In this document: piece by piece, positions 24,074-32,695 of the stretch | Layout of the letters: every line of letters starts with the position of its first letter | Numbering within the stretch: the first letter of the stretch is position 1 | Assembly: GCA_040755615.1 (NCBI GenBank) | Contig: JBFMAL010000022.1 | Location: forward strand, 1 to 47,484 | DNA: 47,484 nt | Direction: 5' to 3' | DNA from: DYEP01 sp040755615 | GTDB lineage: Bacteria > Bacillota > Sulfobacillia > DUSP01 > DYEP01 | The notes under the pieces: generated by a model | Database searches by the model: none | What the model was told of the DNA's origin: nothing | Seen by the model: only the letters and a program-made list of their open reading frames with translations | Made by a program: the position numbers and the translations under genes

Positions 24074-25351
24074 TCAAAAGCCGTTCCGCTTATCCCCCAT
24101 AGCCTGCAGCTCTTTAAATATGCTCTGCAAGAATTCCTTATTAGATCTGGTTTTCTTCAACCGCTCAATAAGCAGCTCGGCGACCTCGGTGTTGCCCATG
24201 TTGTTGGTGACCTTCCTGAACGCCCAGATGCTCTCCATCTCCTCGGGAGAAAGCAGCAGTTCCTCTTTCCTTGTGCCCGAGCGTTTTACGTCGATGGCGG
24301 GGAACACGCGCCGTTCCGCGAGCTTGCGGTCAAGGTGGAGTTCCATATTACCCGTACCCTTGAACTCCTCATAGATCACATCGTCCATCCTGGAACCGGT
24401 GTCGATGAGCGCGGTGGCCAGGATGGTGAGACTTCCGCCTTCCTCGATGTTCCGGGCAGCGCCAAAAAAACGCTTGGGTTTGTGGAAAGCCGTGGGGTCC
24501 ATGCCGCCGGACAGCGTCCTGCCGCTCGGAGGAACCACCAGGTTATATGCGCGGGCGAGCCTTGTGATGCTGTCCAGTAGGATAACCACGTCCATTTTGT
24601 GTTCTACGAGCCTCTTGGCCCTCTCAAGCACCATTTCCGCCACTTTAACGTGGTTCTCGGGCACCTCGTCAAATGTTGAGGCGATCACGTCTCCCTTCAC
24701 CGAACGCTGCATGTCGGTGACTTCTTCGGGACGCTCGTCTACAAGCAGCACCATGATGTGCACATCGGGATAGTTGTTGGAGATGGCGTTTGCGATCTGC
24801 TTGAGGAGTACTGTTTTACCTGCTTTGGGCGGGGCGACGATGAGGCCTCTCTGGCCGCAGCCGACAGGGGCAATGAGGTCGATGAGCCTGCACGCGATGT
24901 CCCCCTTGGCTGCCTCCAGTTTCAACCTGCGGTTGGGAAAAATAGGTGTGAGTCCGTCGAAGTGAAGTCTTTCCTTGGCTGTCTCGGGGTTTTGACCGTT
25001 CACCGCCTCCACCCGCAACAGGGCGAAGTATCGCTCGTTATCCTTGGGGTGGCGCACCTGGCCCGAGATGACGTCGCCTGTTCTTAGGTCAAACCTGCGG
25101 ATCTGGGACGGGGATACGTAGATGTCCTCCCGGCTCGGGGTGTAGTGAACAGGGCGGAGAAACCCGTACCCTTCGTCCATGATGTCGAGCAGGCCCTGAG
25201 CGAACATCAGCCCGTCTTTTTCCGTCCTGGCTTTGATGATTTCGAATATGAGTTCTTTCTTTCGTAAGCTGCTGTAGCCTGAAATGTTAAGTTCACGGGC
25301 AAGTTTATAAAGCTCCGACAGGGTCATTTGCTCCAGTTCGCCAATGGTCAA
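24074..25351 (-). CDS. rho: Transcription termination factor Rho
   Basis: About 425 residues, a hexameric RNA helicase. The N-terminal SAP-like part (MTLSELYKLARELNISGYSS) is followed by an RNA-binding cold-shock domain (GYGFLRPVHYTPSREDIYVS). The ATPase domain carries the Walker A loop APPKAGKTVLLKQIA, LLDSITRLARAYN (Walker B region) and the Q/R loops in MDPTAFHKPKRFFGAARNIE. I choose TTG 25351 over an earlier TTG (25369) because GAGGAG is correctly spaced for it. A ~320-base leader precedes it. Confidence 0.97.
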   Translation of the reverse strand: MTIGELEQMTLSELYKLARELNISGYSSLRKKELIFEIIKARTEKDGLMFAQGLLDIMDEGYGFLRPVHYTPSREDIYVSPSQIRRFDLRTGDVISGQVRHPKDNERYFALLRVEAVNGQNPETAKERLHFDGLTPIFPNRRLKLEAAKGDIACRLIDLIAPVGCGQRGLIVAPPKAGKTVLLKQIANAISNNYPDVHIMVLLVDERPEEVTDMQRSVKGDVIASTFDEVPENHVKVAEMVLERAKRLVEHKMDVVILLDSITRLARAYNLVVPPSGRTLSGGMDPTAFHKPKRFFGAARNIEEGGSLTILATALIDTGSRMDDVIYEEFKGTGNMELHLDRKLAERRVFPAIDVKRSGTRKEELLLSPEEMESIWAFRKVTNNMGNTEVAELLIERLKKTRSNKEFLQSIFKELQAMGDKRNGF

Positions 25352-25676
25352 GAAATTCACGCTCCTCAATATGACTGGCTTGCGAAAATGAAAGAATAGC
25401 AGAGAAACAGGTGAGATATAAAGTCGAAGAGTTCTTTCTAATTGTTACCAAACCCCAGCCGTTGTATTCCATGCCCTGGCTAATGCATGGAGCTCATCCG
25501 GCCACAGTGAGCCGCAAAACAACAGAGATGAGGGAACACCATACAGAGACAACGGGGTCAATACAGAAATCCTATGGTCGAAGTAGCCTTTGGGCGAGCT
25601 GGTCCGGGAGCCCTCGAAGCAATCCGCGCGAAGGCCCCCCGCGGACAAAGCAGGTAAGAGATCCCCTGCCAAGTGA
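25352..25676 (-). promoter_or_regulatory. Long untranslated leader of rho
   Basis: No frame here looks like a gene: the plus-strand frame at 25411-25809 and the minus-strand one at 25445-25705 have no recognisable composition or ribosome site. A promoter at its upstream end would give a ~320-base 5' UTR. A GCAGG/CCTGC hairpin followed by TTTG sits near its start (about 25645-25667). Long leaders fit autoregulation of rho (known in other bacteria); here it is inference. Confidence 0.5.
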
Positions 25677-25705
25677 ATTCTATGATCTCGATGGCTTTTC
25701 GTCAA
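25677..25705 (-). promoter_or_regulatory. Promoter upstream of rho
   Basis: TTGACG (25705-25700), a 17-base spacer and TAGAAT (25682-25677) on the minus strand, close to the sigma-A consensus. It is in the gap after the transaldolase gene, which would otherwise read into rho. Confidence 0.65.
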
Positions 25706-25771
25706 GCCTTAAGGTGAACAGAGTTGACTCTGACAGCGCTGATCCTGCAAAAGCGGCTACACGAGGTCGGA

Positions 25772-26422
25772 TTACTGTTTTACAAAAACCGAAGCCCAAT
25801 CCTTCTTGAAGCGCTGGATCCCGGTATCCGTCAGCGGATGACGGAACATCTGCAGAAGGACTGAATAGGGAACGGTAGCGATGTGCGCGCCGGCCAGAGC
25901 GGCCTCAACCACATGCATGGGATGCCTGATGCTCGCGGCGATGATCCGTGTCTGAAGCTGATGAGTCTCAAAGATAGCGACGCTGTCCCTTACGACTTGC
26001 AGCCCGTCACTGCCCACGTCGTCAAGCCGCCCCACGAACGGGCTGACGTAAGTCGCACCGGAAAGGGCTGCAAGGAGCGCCTGGGCAGGAGAAAACACTA
26101 GCGTGACGTTGGTCCTTATCCCCATCTTCCGAAGCTGGCTCGCGGCCTTCAACCCTTCAGTCGTCATGGGCAGTTTGATCACCACGTTTTCATCGATCTC
26201 CGCAAGCGTCTCGGCCTCCTTGACCATGCCGTTGGCATCATCAGCCAGAACTTCCGCGCTAACAGGTCCGGGGACGATCTGAGTGATCTCTGCCACCACC
26301 TGGTGAAAATCCCTGCCCTCCCTGGCGATGAGGCTTGGGTTGGTGGTAACCCCGGAGATCACGCCCCACGATGCGGCTTCCCGTATTTCCTCGATGTTTG
26401 CGGTGTCAATAAACAGCTTCAC
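25772..26422 (-). CDS. fsa: FSA/TalC-type transaldolase
   Basis: 216 residues, the short decameric class of transaldolase / fructose-6-phosphate aldolase. TTNPSLI and the Schiff-base lysine in NVVIKLPMTTEGLKA are visible; TNVTLVFSPAQALLA, SPFVGRLDD and IIAASIRHPMHV are family blocks. Whether it acts as transaldolase or aldolase depends on residues that need an alignment. The GTG start overlaps the kce stop (GTGA). Together with RpiB it may serve a non-oxidative pentose-phosphate route. Confidence 0.93.
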   Translation of the reverse strand: MKLFIDTANIEEIREAASWGVISGVTTNPSLIAREGRDFHQVVAEITQIVPGPVSAEVLADDANGMVKEAETLAEIDENVVIKLPMTTEGLKAASQLRKMGIRTNVTLVFSPAQALLAALSGATYVSPFVGRLDDVGSDGLQVVRDSVAIFETHQLQTRIIAASIRHPMHVVEAALAGAHIATVPYSVLLQMFRHPLTDTGIQRFKKDWASVFVKQ

Positions 26423-27246
26423 TGTCGCTCGCTCCTTCTAATACCGAGGATTGACCTGGCTTCATCCGGAGTGGCTGGCTCCCTGCCGCACTCTCTCGCA
26501 ATCCTTGCGATCCGGGCGACAAGCTGTGCGTTGCTTTCAGCCAGGACGCCCCGTGAGTAGAAAATGTTGTCCTCGAACCCAACCCTGACATGACCGCCCA
26601 TCACGATAGCCATTACCCCAAGCGGCAGTTCAGTCCTGCCGATACCAGCCACGGTCCAAGTCGACCCGGCCGGAATGGACTCGACCAGGTGCAAAAGGTG
26701 CTTCGGGGTGCCCGGAATCCCCCCCGGAACTCCCATGACGAAATCAAAATGCAGGGGCATTGAAAGCAAACCCCTCTTCACAAGCCTCAGAGCGCTATCG
26801 ATCATCCCCACGTCGAACACTTCGATCTCGGGTCTCACCCCGTATTTCTTTATCTCACTGGCAAAGAACTCGATGTACTCGGGGGAGTTGAAAAACACAT
26901 CATTGCCGAAGTTCACTGTGCCCGTAGTCAGCGTGCACATCTCCGGCATTAGCGAGAGCGGGGCGGCCCTCTCCTCGGCAGTCATGCCTACGGCGCCGCC
27001 TGTTGATACCTGGATGACGGCATCAGTCCGACGCCGGATCTCCTCCATGGCCCTGCGGAAGACTTCCTTATCCTGGGTGGGTTTTCCTTTTTCGTCCCGT
27101 ACGTGCAGATGGATGACGGCAGCGCCCGCTTTCACGCATTCTGCCGCGGCTTCGCCTATTTCCTCGGGAGTAATGGGAAGGGCGGGGTTATCCTCCCGCG
27201 TCACTTCCGCGCCTACCATCGCAGCTGTTATTATGATCTTGTCCAA
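26419..27246 (-). CDS. kce: 3-keto-5-aminohexanoate cleavage enzyme (BKACE family)
   Basis: 275 residues of the zinc-dependent beta-keto acid cleavage family. VIHLHVRDEKGKPTQD carries the two histidine zinc ligands, with FDFVMGVPGGIPGTPKHLL and HVRVGFEDNIFYSRG as later active-site blocks. In lysine fermentation Kce converts 3-keto-5-aminohexanoate and acetyl-CoA to 3-aminobutyryl-CoA and acetoacetate, and the next gene upstream encodes the following enzyme. BKACE members accept many beta-keto acids, so the substrate is inferred from this pairing. TTG start. Confidence 0.85.
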   Translation of the reverse strand: MDKIIITAAMVGAEVTREDNPALPITPEEIGEAAAECVKAGAAVIHLHVRDEKGKPTQDKEVFRRAMEEIRRRTDAVIQVSTGGAVGMTAEERAAPLSLMPEMCTLTTGTVNFGNDVFFNSPEYIEFFASEIKKYGVRPEIEVFDVGMIDSALRLVKRGLLSMPLHFDFVMGVPGGIPGTPKHLLHLVESIPAGSTWTVAGIGRTELPLGVMAIVMGGHVRVGFEDNIFYSRGVLAESNAQLVARIARIARECGREPATPDEARSILGIRRSERQ

Positions 27247-27258
27247 CGGTAATCCACC

Positions 27259-27651
27259 TCATCTATTGTATCTTTGGCGTTTCTTTGGAACCACGCACGT
27301 GCCGCTGGCCCTCGCTACCAGGATGGGGGTCTTTAGCACTTCCGCGGCGGAAGGCTGCTCGGGGTCGTTTAAAGAGCTGATCACCTTCCAGGCCTCAAAC
27401 CGCATCTTCCTCGAAGTATTCTCCACGCGCTCGATCCATCCCTTGATCTCGAGGTAGTCTCCTCCATACACCGGGGCCAGGAACTCCACGCTGTCATATG
27501 CGGCGAGCAGTCCTTCATCGCCGTCATGCCTGATGAGGAGCTCGGTAGCCACATCACCGAACAACGAAAGCACCTTCGCGCCTGCGACCAGGTTTCCGGC
27601 GTAGTGCACGTCTCCAGAACCGATCCTTACCCTGATCATTGCCTCTATCAT
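27259..27651 (-). CDS. kal: 3-aminobutyryl-CoA ammonia lyase (Kal), hotdog fold
   Basis: 130 residues of a hotdog-fold protein: IRVRIGSGDVHYAGNLVAGA, VLSLFGDVATELLIRHDGDE and VYGGDYLEIKGWIERVENTS. This composition is characteristic of Kal, which removes ammonia from L-3-aminobutyryl-CoA to give crotonyl-CoA in lysine fermentation. It lies 12 bases before kce. The rest of the pathway (kamA, kamDE, kdd) is not in the window, so either those genes are elsewhere or the pair serves another beta-amino acid. Confidence 0.82.
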   Translation of the reverse strand: MIEAMIRVRIGSGDVHYAGNLVAGAKVLSLFGDVATELLIRHDGDEGLLAAYDSVEFLAPVYGGDYLEIKGWIERVENTSRKMRFEAWKVISSLNDPEQPSAAEVLKTPILVARASGTCVVPKKRQRYNR

Positions 27652-27669
27652 TACTTTAGCCCTCCAGTT

Positions 27670-30600
27670 TCACGGGGTCTGCCCACCCGCCTGCCAGATC
27701 AGCTTGTTGTGCAGGTTTGTCAGTGTCTTGTTTGCTGAAACACCGGGCGCGGGCAGCACGTGGCCGGACGGCCTGAGCGTGAATACGTGCTCGGTGGAAG
27801 CAAACCGTGTGTCGTGAACCCGTATTACCAACCGGTATTCCTCGCCCGTCCCCACCAGCTCAAGGTACGTCCTGCCGTCAGATACCTCATAAAGCACCCC
27901 GTTCACCAATAGTGTTGTTGATACTGGTCTCTTCGTATGTTTTTCCCGTACGGTAATCTCTACTCTGTTGCTCGCCCCCGGTTCGAGAACGCCAGGGAAT
28001 ACCGAGATTGCCAGTTCTGCGCGGCCCCTTTCGAACGTGAGCGGGAGAAAACCCACGCTTCGTGCGCCTTCAACATCCCACACCAGGATTGCCCCGTAGT
28101 ACGTACCGTCGGCAGCCGGAACAGTCACACTCAGGTCAGCCTTGTAGGTTTCGCCTTCCTGGAGGGTTCCCTGTCCGCCGGTTACCTTCACCGAGCCGTC
28201 GTCCGTAGCGACAAGGTACGAAAACTCGAAGGTGGTGGCGGACGCCACCATGTTATATCCTTCAACATATGCCACGTACTGCCCGGGTTCAGGCTGGAGC
28301 ATCTCGATAACCTCGGATGACCTCCCCCTTTGTGCGGACTTGGCCACTTCTCTCCACTCGCGGGAGTCGCGATCGTATTTGTACAGGTAGAGGTCCAGGT
28401 CCGTCTGGCCGTCCCCTGGGCTCCCCACGGACACCCTCAGGTAGCCAGCCCCAGTAGGTACTTGTGGAAGGTTCTGCATAGTCGCTTCCCTCTGGGTGAT
28501 CACGAGGGTCTCTGTCTTCTCAGCCAGCCTGTTCTTTGACAGGCCCAAAGGCACGAGCCGCGTGGTCAGCTGCCCGGCATAGTTCGTAATGGTTACCCGG
28601 TGTTCGATAGTCCCGGAAGAACCGGAAGCCAGCGATTTCGTTACCTCGGGCGTGTCGAAGAATACGCCTCGTGCCCTCACACGGAGCTGGTACGACGTGA
28701 ACGTCCTGTTATATAGTGACAGGGACGGAGCGGACTCCACGACTGCCTCCCATACACCTGCTTCCGGTAACGTGATCGAGAGGGTCTGGCTGTCAAAGTC
28801 CGCGCCCAGCCCTACAAAAGGCGTGTGCGCCACCAGTCTTCCAGCAGGCGAAAACAGATAGAGTTTGGCACGTCCAGCCGGCCGGCCCTGACCGTCCCTG
28901 GGGACACGCAGAGAGACCGTGATCTCTCTGGCACCCGGGGGTACCTTGAAGAACTCCCGGGCAAACCTGCCCGCGTCCAAGTCCCCGTTAACAGCCACCC
29001 CCCACAGGTTAAGATGGGACATCTCGTGAGACACCACGGTAGTTGTGGGGAACCTCAACACGTCTCCAGGTGTGGACGGGTCCTTTGCCCGGATCAAGGC
29101 GCTGTATACCCCCGGTACGAGCGGAGGGTTCATCCTCACTTGGAGCCGCCCCTCTTGTACGGGAGGCAGTGTCATCACCCGCCTGTCAATGGACAACCAC
29201 GGTGGCAAGTTCGCGAACTCAAGTCTTAACGTATTCGGTGAGAAGTTCGCAACGTAAATGTTCTTTGAGCCTGTGAGATAACCGCGGGAGTAGATCCCGC
29301 CTTCGTGGTAATCATCCCTGGAGTAGAGTATGGTTCTGATCTCCGGCCCCTGGAGGGACTGGGCGAGGTGCTCCCACGCCCGTACCGCATCGAGCACGCC
29401 GTGGCCCTGCTCAAGTAGAAGGGCTCCGGGAAGAGGGACTGCCGAGCTTTCAAACGCCCGTTTCATGGCCCTGGGGTTAACGCCCCCGGCCAGCTGCCCC
29501 ATCAGGGCAGCCGTGCCGGCCACGTAAGGGACGGACATGGATGTCCCCTCAAACACGCTGTATCCAAGAGGCGAATCCCAGTAGGGAACTGTTGACAGCG
29601 CAAGTCCGGGCGCGATCAGCTCGGGGCTCAAGCTCCCATCGGGCCTCGGGCCCACTGCGCTGAAATGCCAGATGACCGGGTAGGACAGCTCATAGGAGTA
29701 CTCCTTGTAAACCACATCCGGAGTGGCATACGCGCCTACAGATACGGAGAACCATCTGTCGCCTGGGGTAAAGGCCGACCCGAGCCCAGGTCCCGTATTG
29801 CCTGCGGCAGTGACGAACAGCACACCGTACTCTCGCCCCAGGTCTTCCTTGAGGTTTGCCTCAGGCCCCGGGATTCCGGCGCTGTCGTAGTATGAGCCGC
29901 CCACACTAATGCTCACAATATCAGCTCCATGCTCGGCTGCGTAGACCATGGCCTGGGCCAGGCGCTGCCAGGAGCCGTCACCCGAAGAGCTGAGCGCCTT
30001 GATGGACACAAGCTGCGCGTCGGGCGCGACTCCCCTCATGCCGCTGTCTTCGCCCCACGCTGCAGCGATGCCCGCCACGTGGGTTCCGTGCCCGTTGCCG
30101 TCAAACCCCAGTGTGACCGTGGAACCGTCAGGCGCGATGTCCGCGACTACAAACGGGATCCGCTCCTCCACCTCTGTAGCAGGGTCATCCTTGCCGAAAT
30201 AGCCGAACCTTCCTGTCTGCCTGAACGGGCCGAGGGCAATCTCATCAGTCATATCCATGTTGCCGTTTGTATCAACGTACACGCGGTCATAGATGCCGGC
30301 GTAGGTCGAATCGACTACCAGCACGAAGAACTGATCCCTGGTTGAGCCATTTCGGTTCAAGTCCTGCCCGATGTATCCTGAGGGGTCAAGGCCTGATTCC
30401 CGGAGCACACCGTAATGGAACCTGCCGCTTTTGCTCTGGATAGAGCCTACCCGCACGTCGCCGTAGATGGTGGTTAGAACCCCCGAGCGCGGCAACCCCA
30501 CCCTTCTTGTATCTACCTCGCCTTCCCCGCTAAAGTCCACCCAGTCCACGATCTTCCTGCGGGCGTCTGCAGTCCTCCGGAGGTCGGGGTGCGCGGGGTC

Positions 30601-31035
30601 GATCCCGGTATCGAGTATGGCAATGGTGACGCCTTTCCCGGTTGAACCGGTCTTCTCCGCCAGCTGATCCGCACGTACGGCGCTCAGGTTGGATTTATGC
30701 AGCGCGCTGTCGTAAGCGCTCTTTCGGTAGGCGCTCAGAGTCACGCTTCCTTCGCCTTGAGCCATCGACCGCACCAGGGGATGGTCCTGCAGGTAAGCTA
30801 CCAGCGAACGAGGGACCCGTGCTATGAGGTAGTTCACCCGGTCGCGGGAAAAGAGCACCTCGCCCCCTGAATCGTGGATGATCCCACAGAGAGCCGCCAC
30901 CGCTCCGGGGACAGTGGAGATCCTGACTGTATCCGCGCTCACTGTCTCCGCCACAGCAGGCCATGTCCAGGCGGCGAGAAGCAGCACGAGCAAAATCCCT
31001 ATATATCGGCGGACAAGCAGAGCGCGCACCTTCAT
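27670..31035 (-). CDS. Secreted S8 (subtilisin-family) serine protease, 1121 aa
   Basis: A signal peptide (residues 1-29, hydrophobic IGILLVLLLAAW, probable AxA cleavage) leads an N-terminal prodomain (~35-115). The S8 catalytic domain has Asp142 (ILDTGIDPAHPDL), His316 (GNGHGTHVAGIAAA), oxyanion Asn413 (AAGNTGPG) and Ser499 (EGTSMSVPYVAGTAAL). An insertion of ~100 residues sits between Asp and His. The C-terminal ~550 residues look like beta-sandwich modules (PGQYVAYVEGYNMVAS near 900) and have no sorting motif. The ATG overlaps the stop of the SLH gene (ATGA), so the two are translated together. It probably acts outside the cell, held there by its SLH neighbour (inference). Confidence 0.93.
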   Translation of the reverse strand: MKVRALLVRRYIGILLVLLLAAWTWPAVAETVSADTVRISTVPGAVAALCGIIHDSGGEVLFSRDRVNYLIARVPRSLVAYLQDHPLVRSMAQGEGSVTLSAYRKSAYDSALHKSNLSAVRADQLAEKTGSTGKGVTIAILDTGIDPAHPDLRRTADARRKIVDWVDFSGEGEVDTRRVGLPRSGVLTTIYGDVRVGSIQSKSGRFHYGVLRESGLDPSGYIGQDLNRNGSTRDQFFVLVVDSTYAGIYDRVYVDTNGNMDMTDEIALGPFRQTGRFGYFGKDDPATEVEERIPFVVADIAPDGSTVTLGFDGNGHGTHVAGIAAAWGEDSGMRGVAPDAQLVSIKALSSSGDGSWQRLAQAMVYAAEHGADIVSISVGGSYYDSAGIPGPEANLKEDLGREYGVLFVTAAGNTGPGLGSAFTPGDRWFSVSVGAYATPDVVYKEYSYELSYPVIWHFSAVGPRPDGSLSPELIAPGLALSTVPYWDSPLGYSVFEGTSMSVPYVAGTAALMGQLAGGVNPRAMKRAFESSAVPLPGALLLEQGHGVLDAVRAWEHLAQSLQGPEIRTILYSRDDYHEGGIYSRGYLTGSKNIYVANFSPNTLRLEFANLPPWLSIDRRVMTLPPVQEGRLQVRMNPPLVPGVYSALIRAKDPSTPGDVLRFPTTTVVSHEMSHLNLWGVAVNGDLDAGRFAREFFKVPPGAREITVSLRVPRDGQGRPAGRAKLYLFSPAGRLVAHTPFVGLGADFDSQTLSITLPEAGVWEAVVESAPSLSLYNRTFTSYQLRVRARGVFFDTPEVTKSLASGSSGTIEHRVTITNYAGQLTTRLVPLGLSKNRLAEKTETLVITQREATMQNLPQVPTGAGYLRVSVGSPGDGQTDLDLYLYKYDRDSREWREVAKSAQRGRSSEVIEMLQPEPGQYVAYVEGYNMVASATTFEFSYLVATDDGSVKVTGGQGTLQEGETYKADLSVTVPAADGTYYGAILVWDVEGARSVGFLPLTFERGRAELAISVFPGVLEPGASNRVEITVREKHTKRPVSTTLLVNGVLYEVSDGRTYLELVGTGEEYRLVIRVHDTRFASTEHVFTLRPSGHVLPAPGVSANKTLTNLHNKLIWQAGGQTP

Positions 31036-32303
31036 CTCTCGGCCTCCAGGTAGGTGATCTGGTTATTCTGTACCGTAGCGAAGCTAACCACATCGCCGGG
31101 CGCAAGGCTCGCGAGCGGGACGGGCTTTCCGTTCAGGAACAGGAGCGCATCGGATAATACGGGCCATTTTCTGGACTGGCCGTCCACCATCTGAATGAGC
31201 AGCGTGCCTTCGATGCTGCTCACCTGCGTGATGGTACCGGTATACTCAAACCGCGTGGCGTCCACGTACCGCACGGACCTGTCAAAACTGCTGTAGACTA
31301 CATAAAGCCTGTCACCGACCTGAATGTCAGTGATCCTGGCCGACCTTCCGTTTTTGAACACTTGCGTGCTGTCAGATAGTGTAATGGTCTTGTCGGTAAC
31401 AGAGCCGACTGGCAGGAACACCAGCGCGCGATTCTGCCAGTCCACCTGACGGACCCTGCCCATCTCGTCAAGGAACACGGCCTCGATGAACTCTACGGTG
31501 CCGCCTGATCCAAACACCACAAATAGCTCATCGAACAGCTTGAGTCCGAACATGGAGGCTTGCTTACCATTCCTGAATACGGTAGTTCGGGGAGATAGCG
31601 TGATCGTCTCCGATGTCCCTCCGTTGCGGATGGTCACGCGGCTACCCTGGATACCCGTAATCACCCCGTACGCATCGGCCCACAATCCCCTGCTTCGCAA
31701 AAACCGCATAATAATCACGGCGGCTTCCGCTCTTGTGGTATGTTCGAATGGCCGGAAGGTACCGTCGGGAAACCCAGAAACCACTCCCCTTTCCTGCGCG
31801 AGCGCAACGTAGCCTCTCGCCCAGGCGGGAACGTCAAGGAAGTCAGCGAACTGCGATTGTGGGTTGGACTTCACCTGGTTTTCCAGTTTCATTGCCCTGA
31901 TAACGACGGCAACGAGCTCGGCGCGGGAGATAGGGTTATCAGGTCTCATTCTCCCGTCGCCGTATCCCATGAATAGGCCGAGGTCGTAACCGATCTCCAT
32001 GTACCCAAGCGCCCAGTGCTGACCAAGGTCGACGAAGCGGGACGGTACGCGCGCGAGCTGTTCGGCCTCGTCAGCATACCCGAGAGCCAAGACAAGCATC
32101 TTGGCAAACTGCGCGCGAGTTACCGGGACATCCGGAAGAAAGGTGCCGTCCTGAAACCCCCGTATTACGCCGCGGGCGTTGAGCGCCCGTATCTCGAGCT
32201 CCGCCCAGTGGGAATTTACGTCTGGAAAGGCAAAGACAGGATGAGCAAGGAGCATCACGATAAGGAATGCGGCGCATATGGGTAAGATGCGAGAGAGTTT
32301 CAC
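31032..32303 (-). CDS. S-layer homology (SLH) domain protein
   Basis: 423 residues with a signal peptide (~1-25, ends HPVFA) and three SLH repeats (~26-205): FPDVNSHWAELEIRALNARG, FVDLGQHWALGYMEIGYDLG and FADFLDVPAWARGYVALAQE, with the linking motifs ISRAE and TTRAE. SLH domains bind pyruvylated cell-wall polymers. The C-terminal half contains repeated short beta elements (ITGIQGSRVTIRNGG, ITQVSSIEGTLLIQM). GTG start with GAGGTG upstream. It is the first gene of the SLH-protease pair. Confidence 0.92.
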   Translation of the reverse strand: MKLSRILPICAAFLIVMLLAHPVFAFPDVNSHWAELEIRALNARGVIRGFQDGTFLPDVPVTRAQFAKMLVLALGYADEAEQLARVPSRFVDLGQHWALGYMEIGYDLGLFMGYGDGRMRPDNPISRAELVAVVIRAMKLENQVKSNPQSQFADFLDVPAWARGYVALAQERGVVSGFPDGTFRPFEHTTRAEAAVIIMRFLRSRGLWADAYGVITGIQGSRVTIRNGGTSETITLSPRTTVFRNGKQASMFGLKLFDELFVVFGSGGTVEFIEAVFLDEMGRVRQVDWQNRALVFLPVGSVTDKTITLSDSTQVFKNGRSARITDIQVGDRLYVVYSSFDRSVRYVDATRFEYTGTITQVSSIEGTLLIQMVDGQSRKWPVLSDALLFLNGKPVPLASLAPGDVVSFATVQNNQITYLEAER

Positions 32304-32353
32304 AGTAACACCTCATTAGACCATATAGGCATCGCCTGTGCCGCCAGCGATCA

Positions 32354-32385
32354 GGCGAAGTCTATGGTTACATGGATACTTCGCC
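32354..32385. repeat. Inverted repeat between the SLH and YkoF-like genes
   Basis: GGCGAAGT (32354-32361) and ACTTCGCC (32378-32385) form an 8-bp stem with a 16-base loop in the 128-base gap. No T-run follows on the minus strand, so it is at best a weak terminator for the upstream methyltransferase/YkoF-like unit, or a structure in the SLH leader. Confidence 0.4.
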
Positions 32386-32431
32386 GATTCAGGGATCAAA
32401 TCCTTCACAGCATCAGCGGGCCTGCCGTATC

Positions 32432-32695
32432 TTACAGGTCACAGACATCATCTTTCACACAGGCATCCGAAAAGCACACGTGGAGCACAAACCTTGCGCC
32501 GCGCTGTTTTCCCAGCTCATAGAGCTCTCTGACCTTCTGCCAGACGATGTCTTCAGGCCCTACAAGTAAAGTGCTCATCATGCCCACCTGGACGGTGAGG
32601 CAGCCCGGATCAAACTGATTGAGCACGGCCTTTACGTCATCCGCATACTCTTTTCTCAGTGGATAGAGGGCAATCTGACACGAAATGTTTTTCAT
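32432..32695 (-). CDS. YkoF-like thiamine/HMP-binding domain protein
   Basis: 87 residues resembling the ferredoxin-like fold of YkoF/MTH1187 (thiamine-binding) proteins: SCQIALYPLRKEYADDVKAV, LLVGPEDIVWQKVRELYELG and FVLHVCFSDAC. Homologues bind thiamine or its pyrimidine and often lie near thiamine transporters; none is here. The ATG overlaps the methyltransferase stop by 4 bases, so the two are made together. Its role is uncertain. Confidence 0.65.
   Translation of the reverse strand: MKNISCQIALYPLRKEYADDVKAVLNQFDPGCLTVQVGMMSTLLVGPEDIVWQKVRELYELGKQRGARFVLHVCFSDACVKDDVCDL

Noticed and set aside
25411..25809. Plus-strand frame over the rho leader
   Set aside because: It has no ribosome site or family resemblance and crosses the end of the transaldolase gene. 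It is better explained as noncoding leader.
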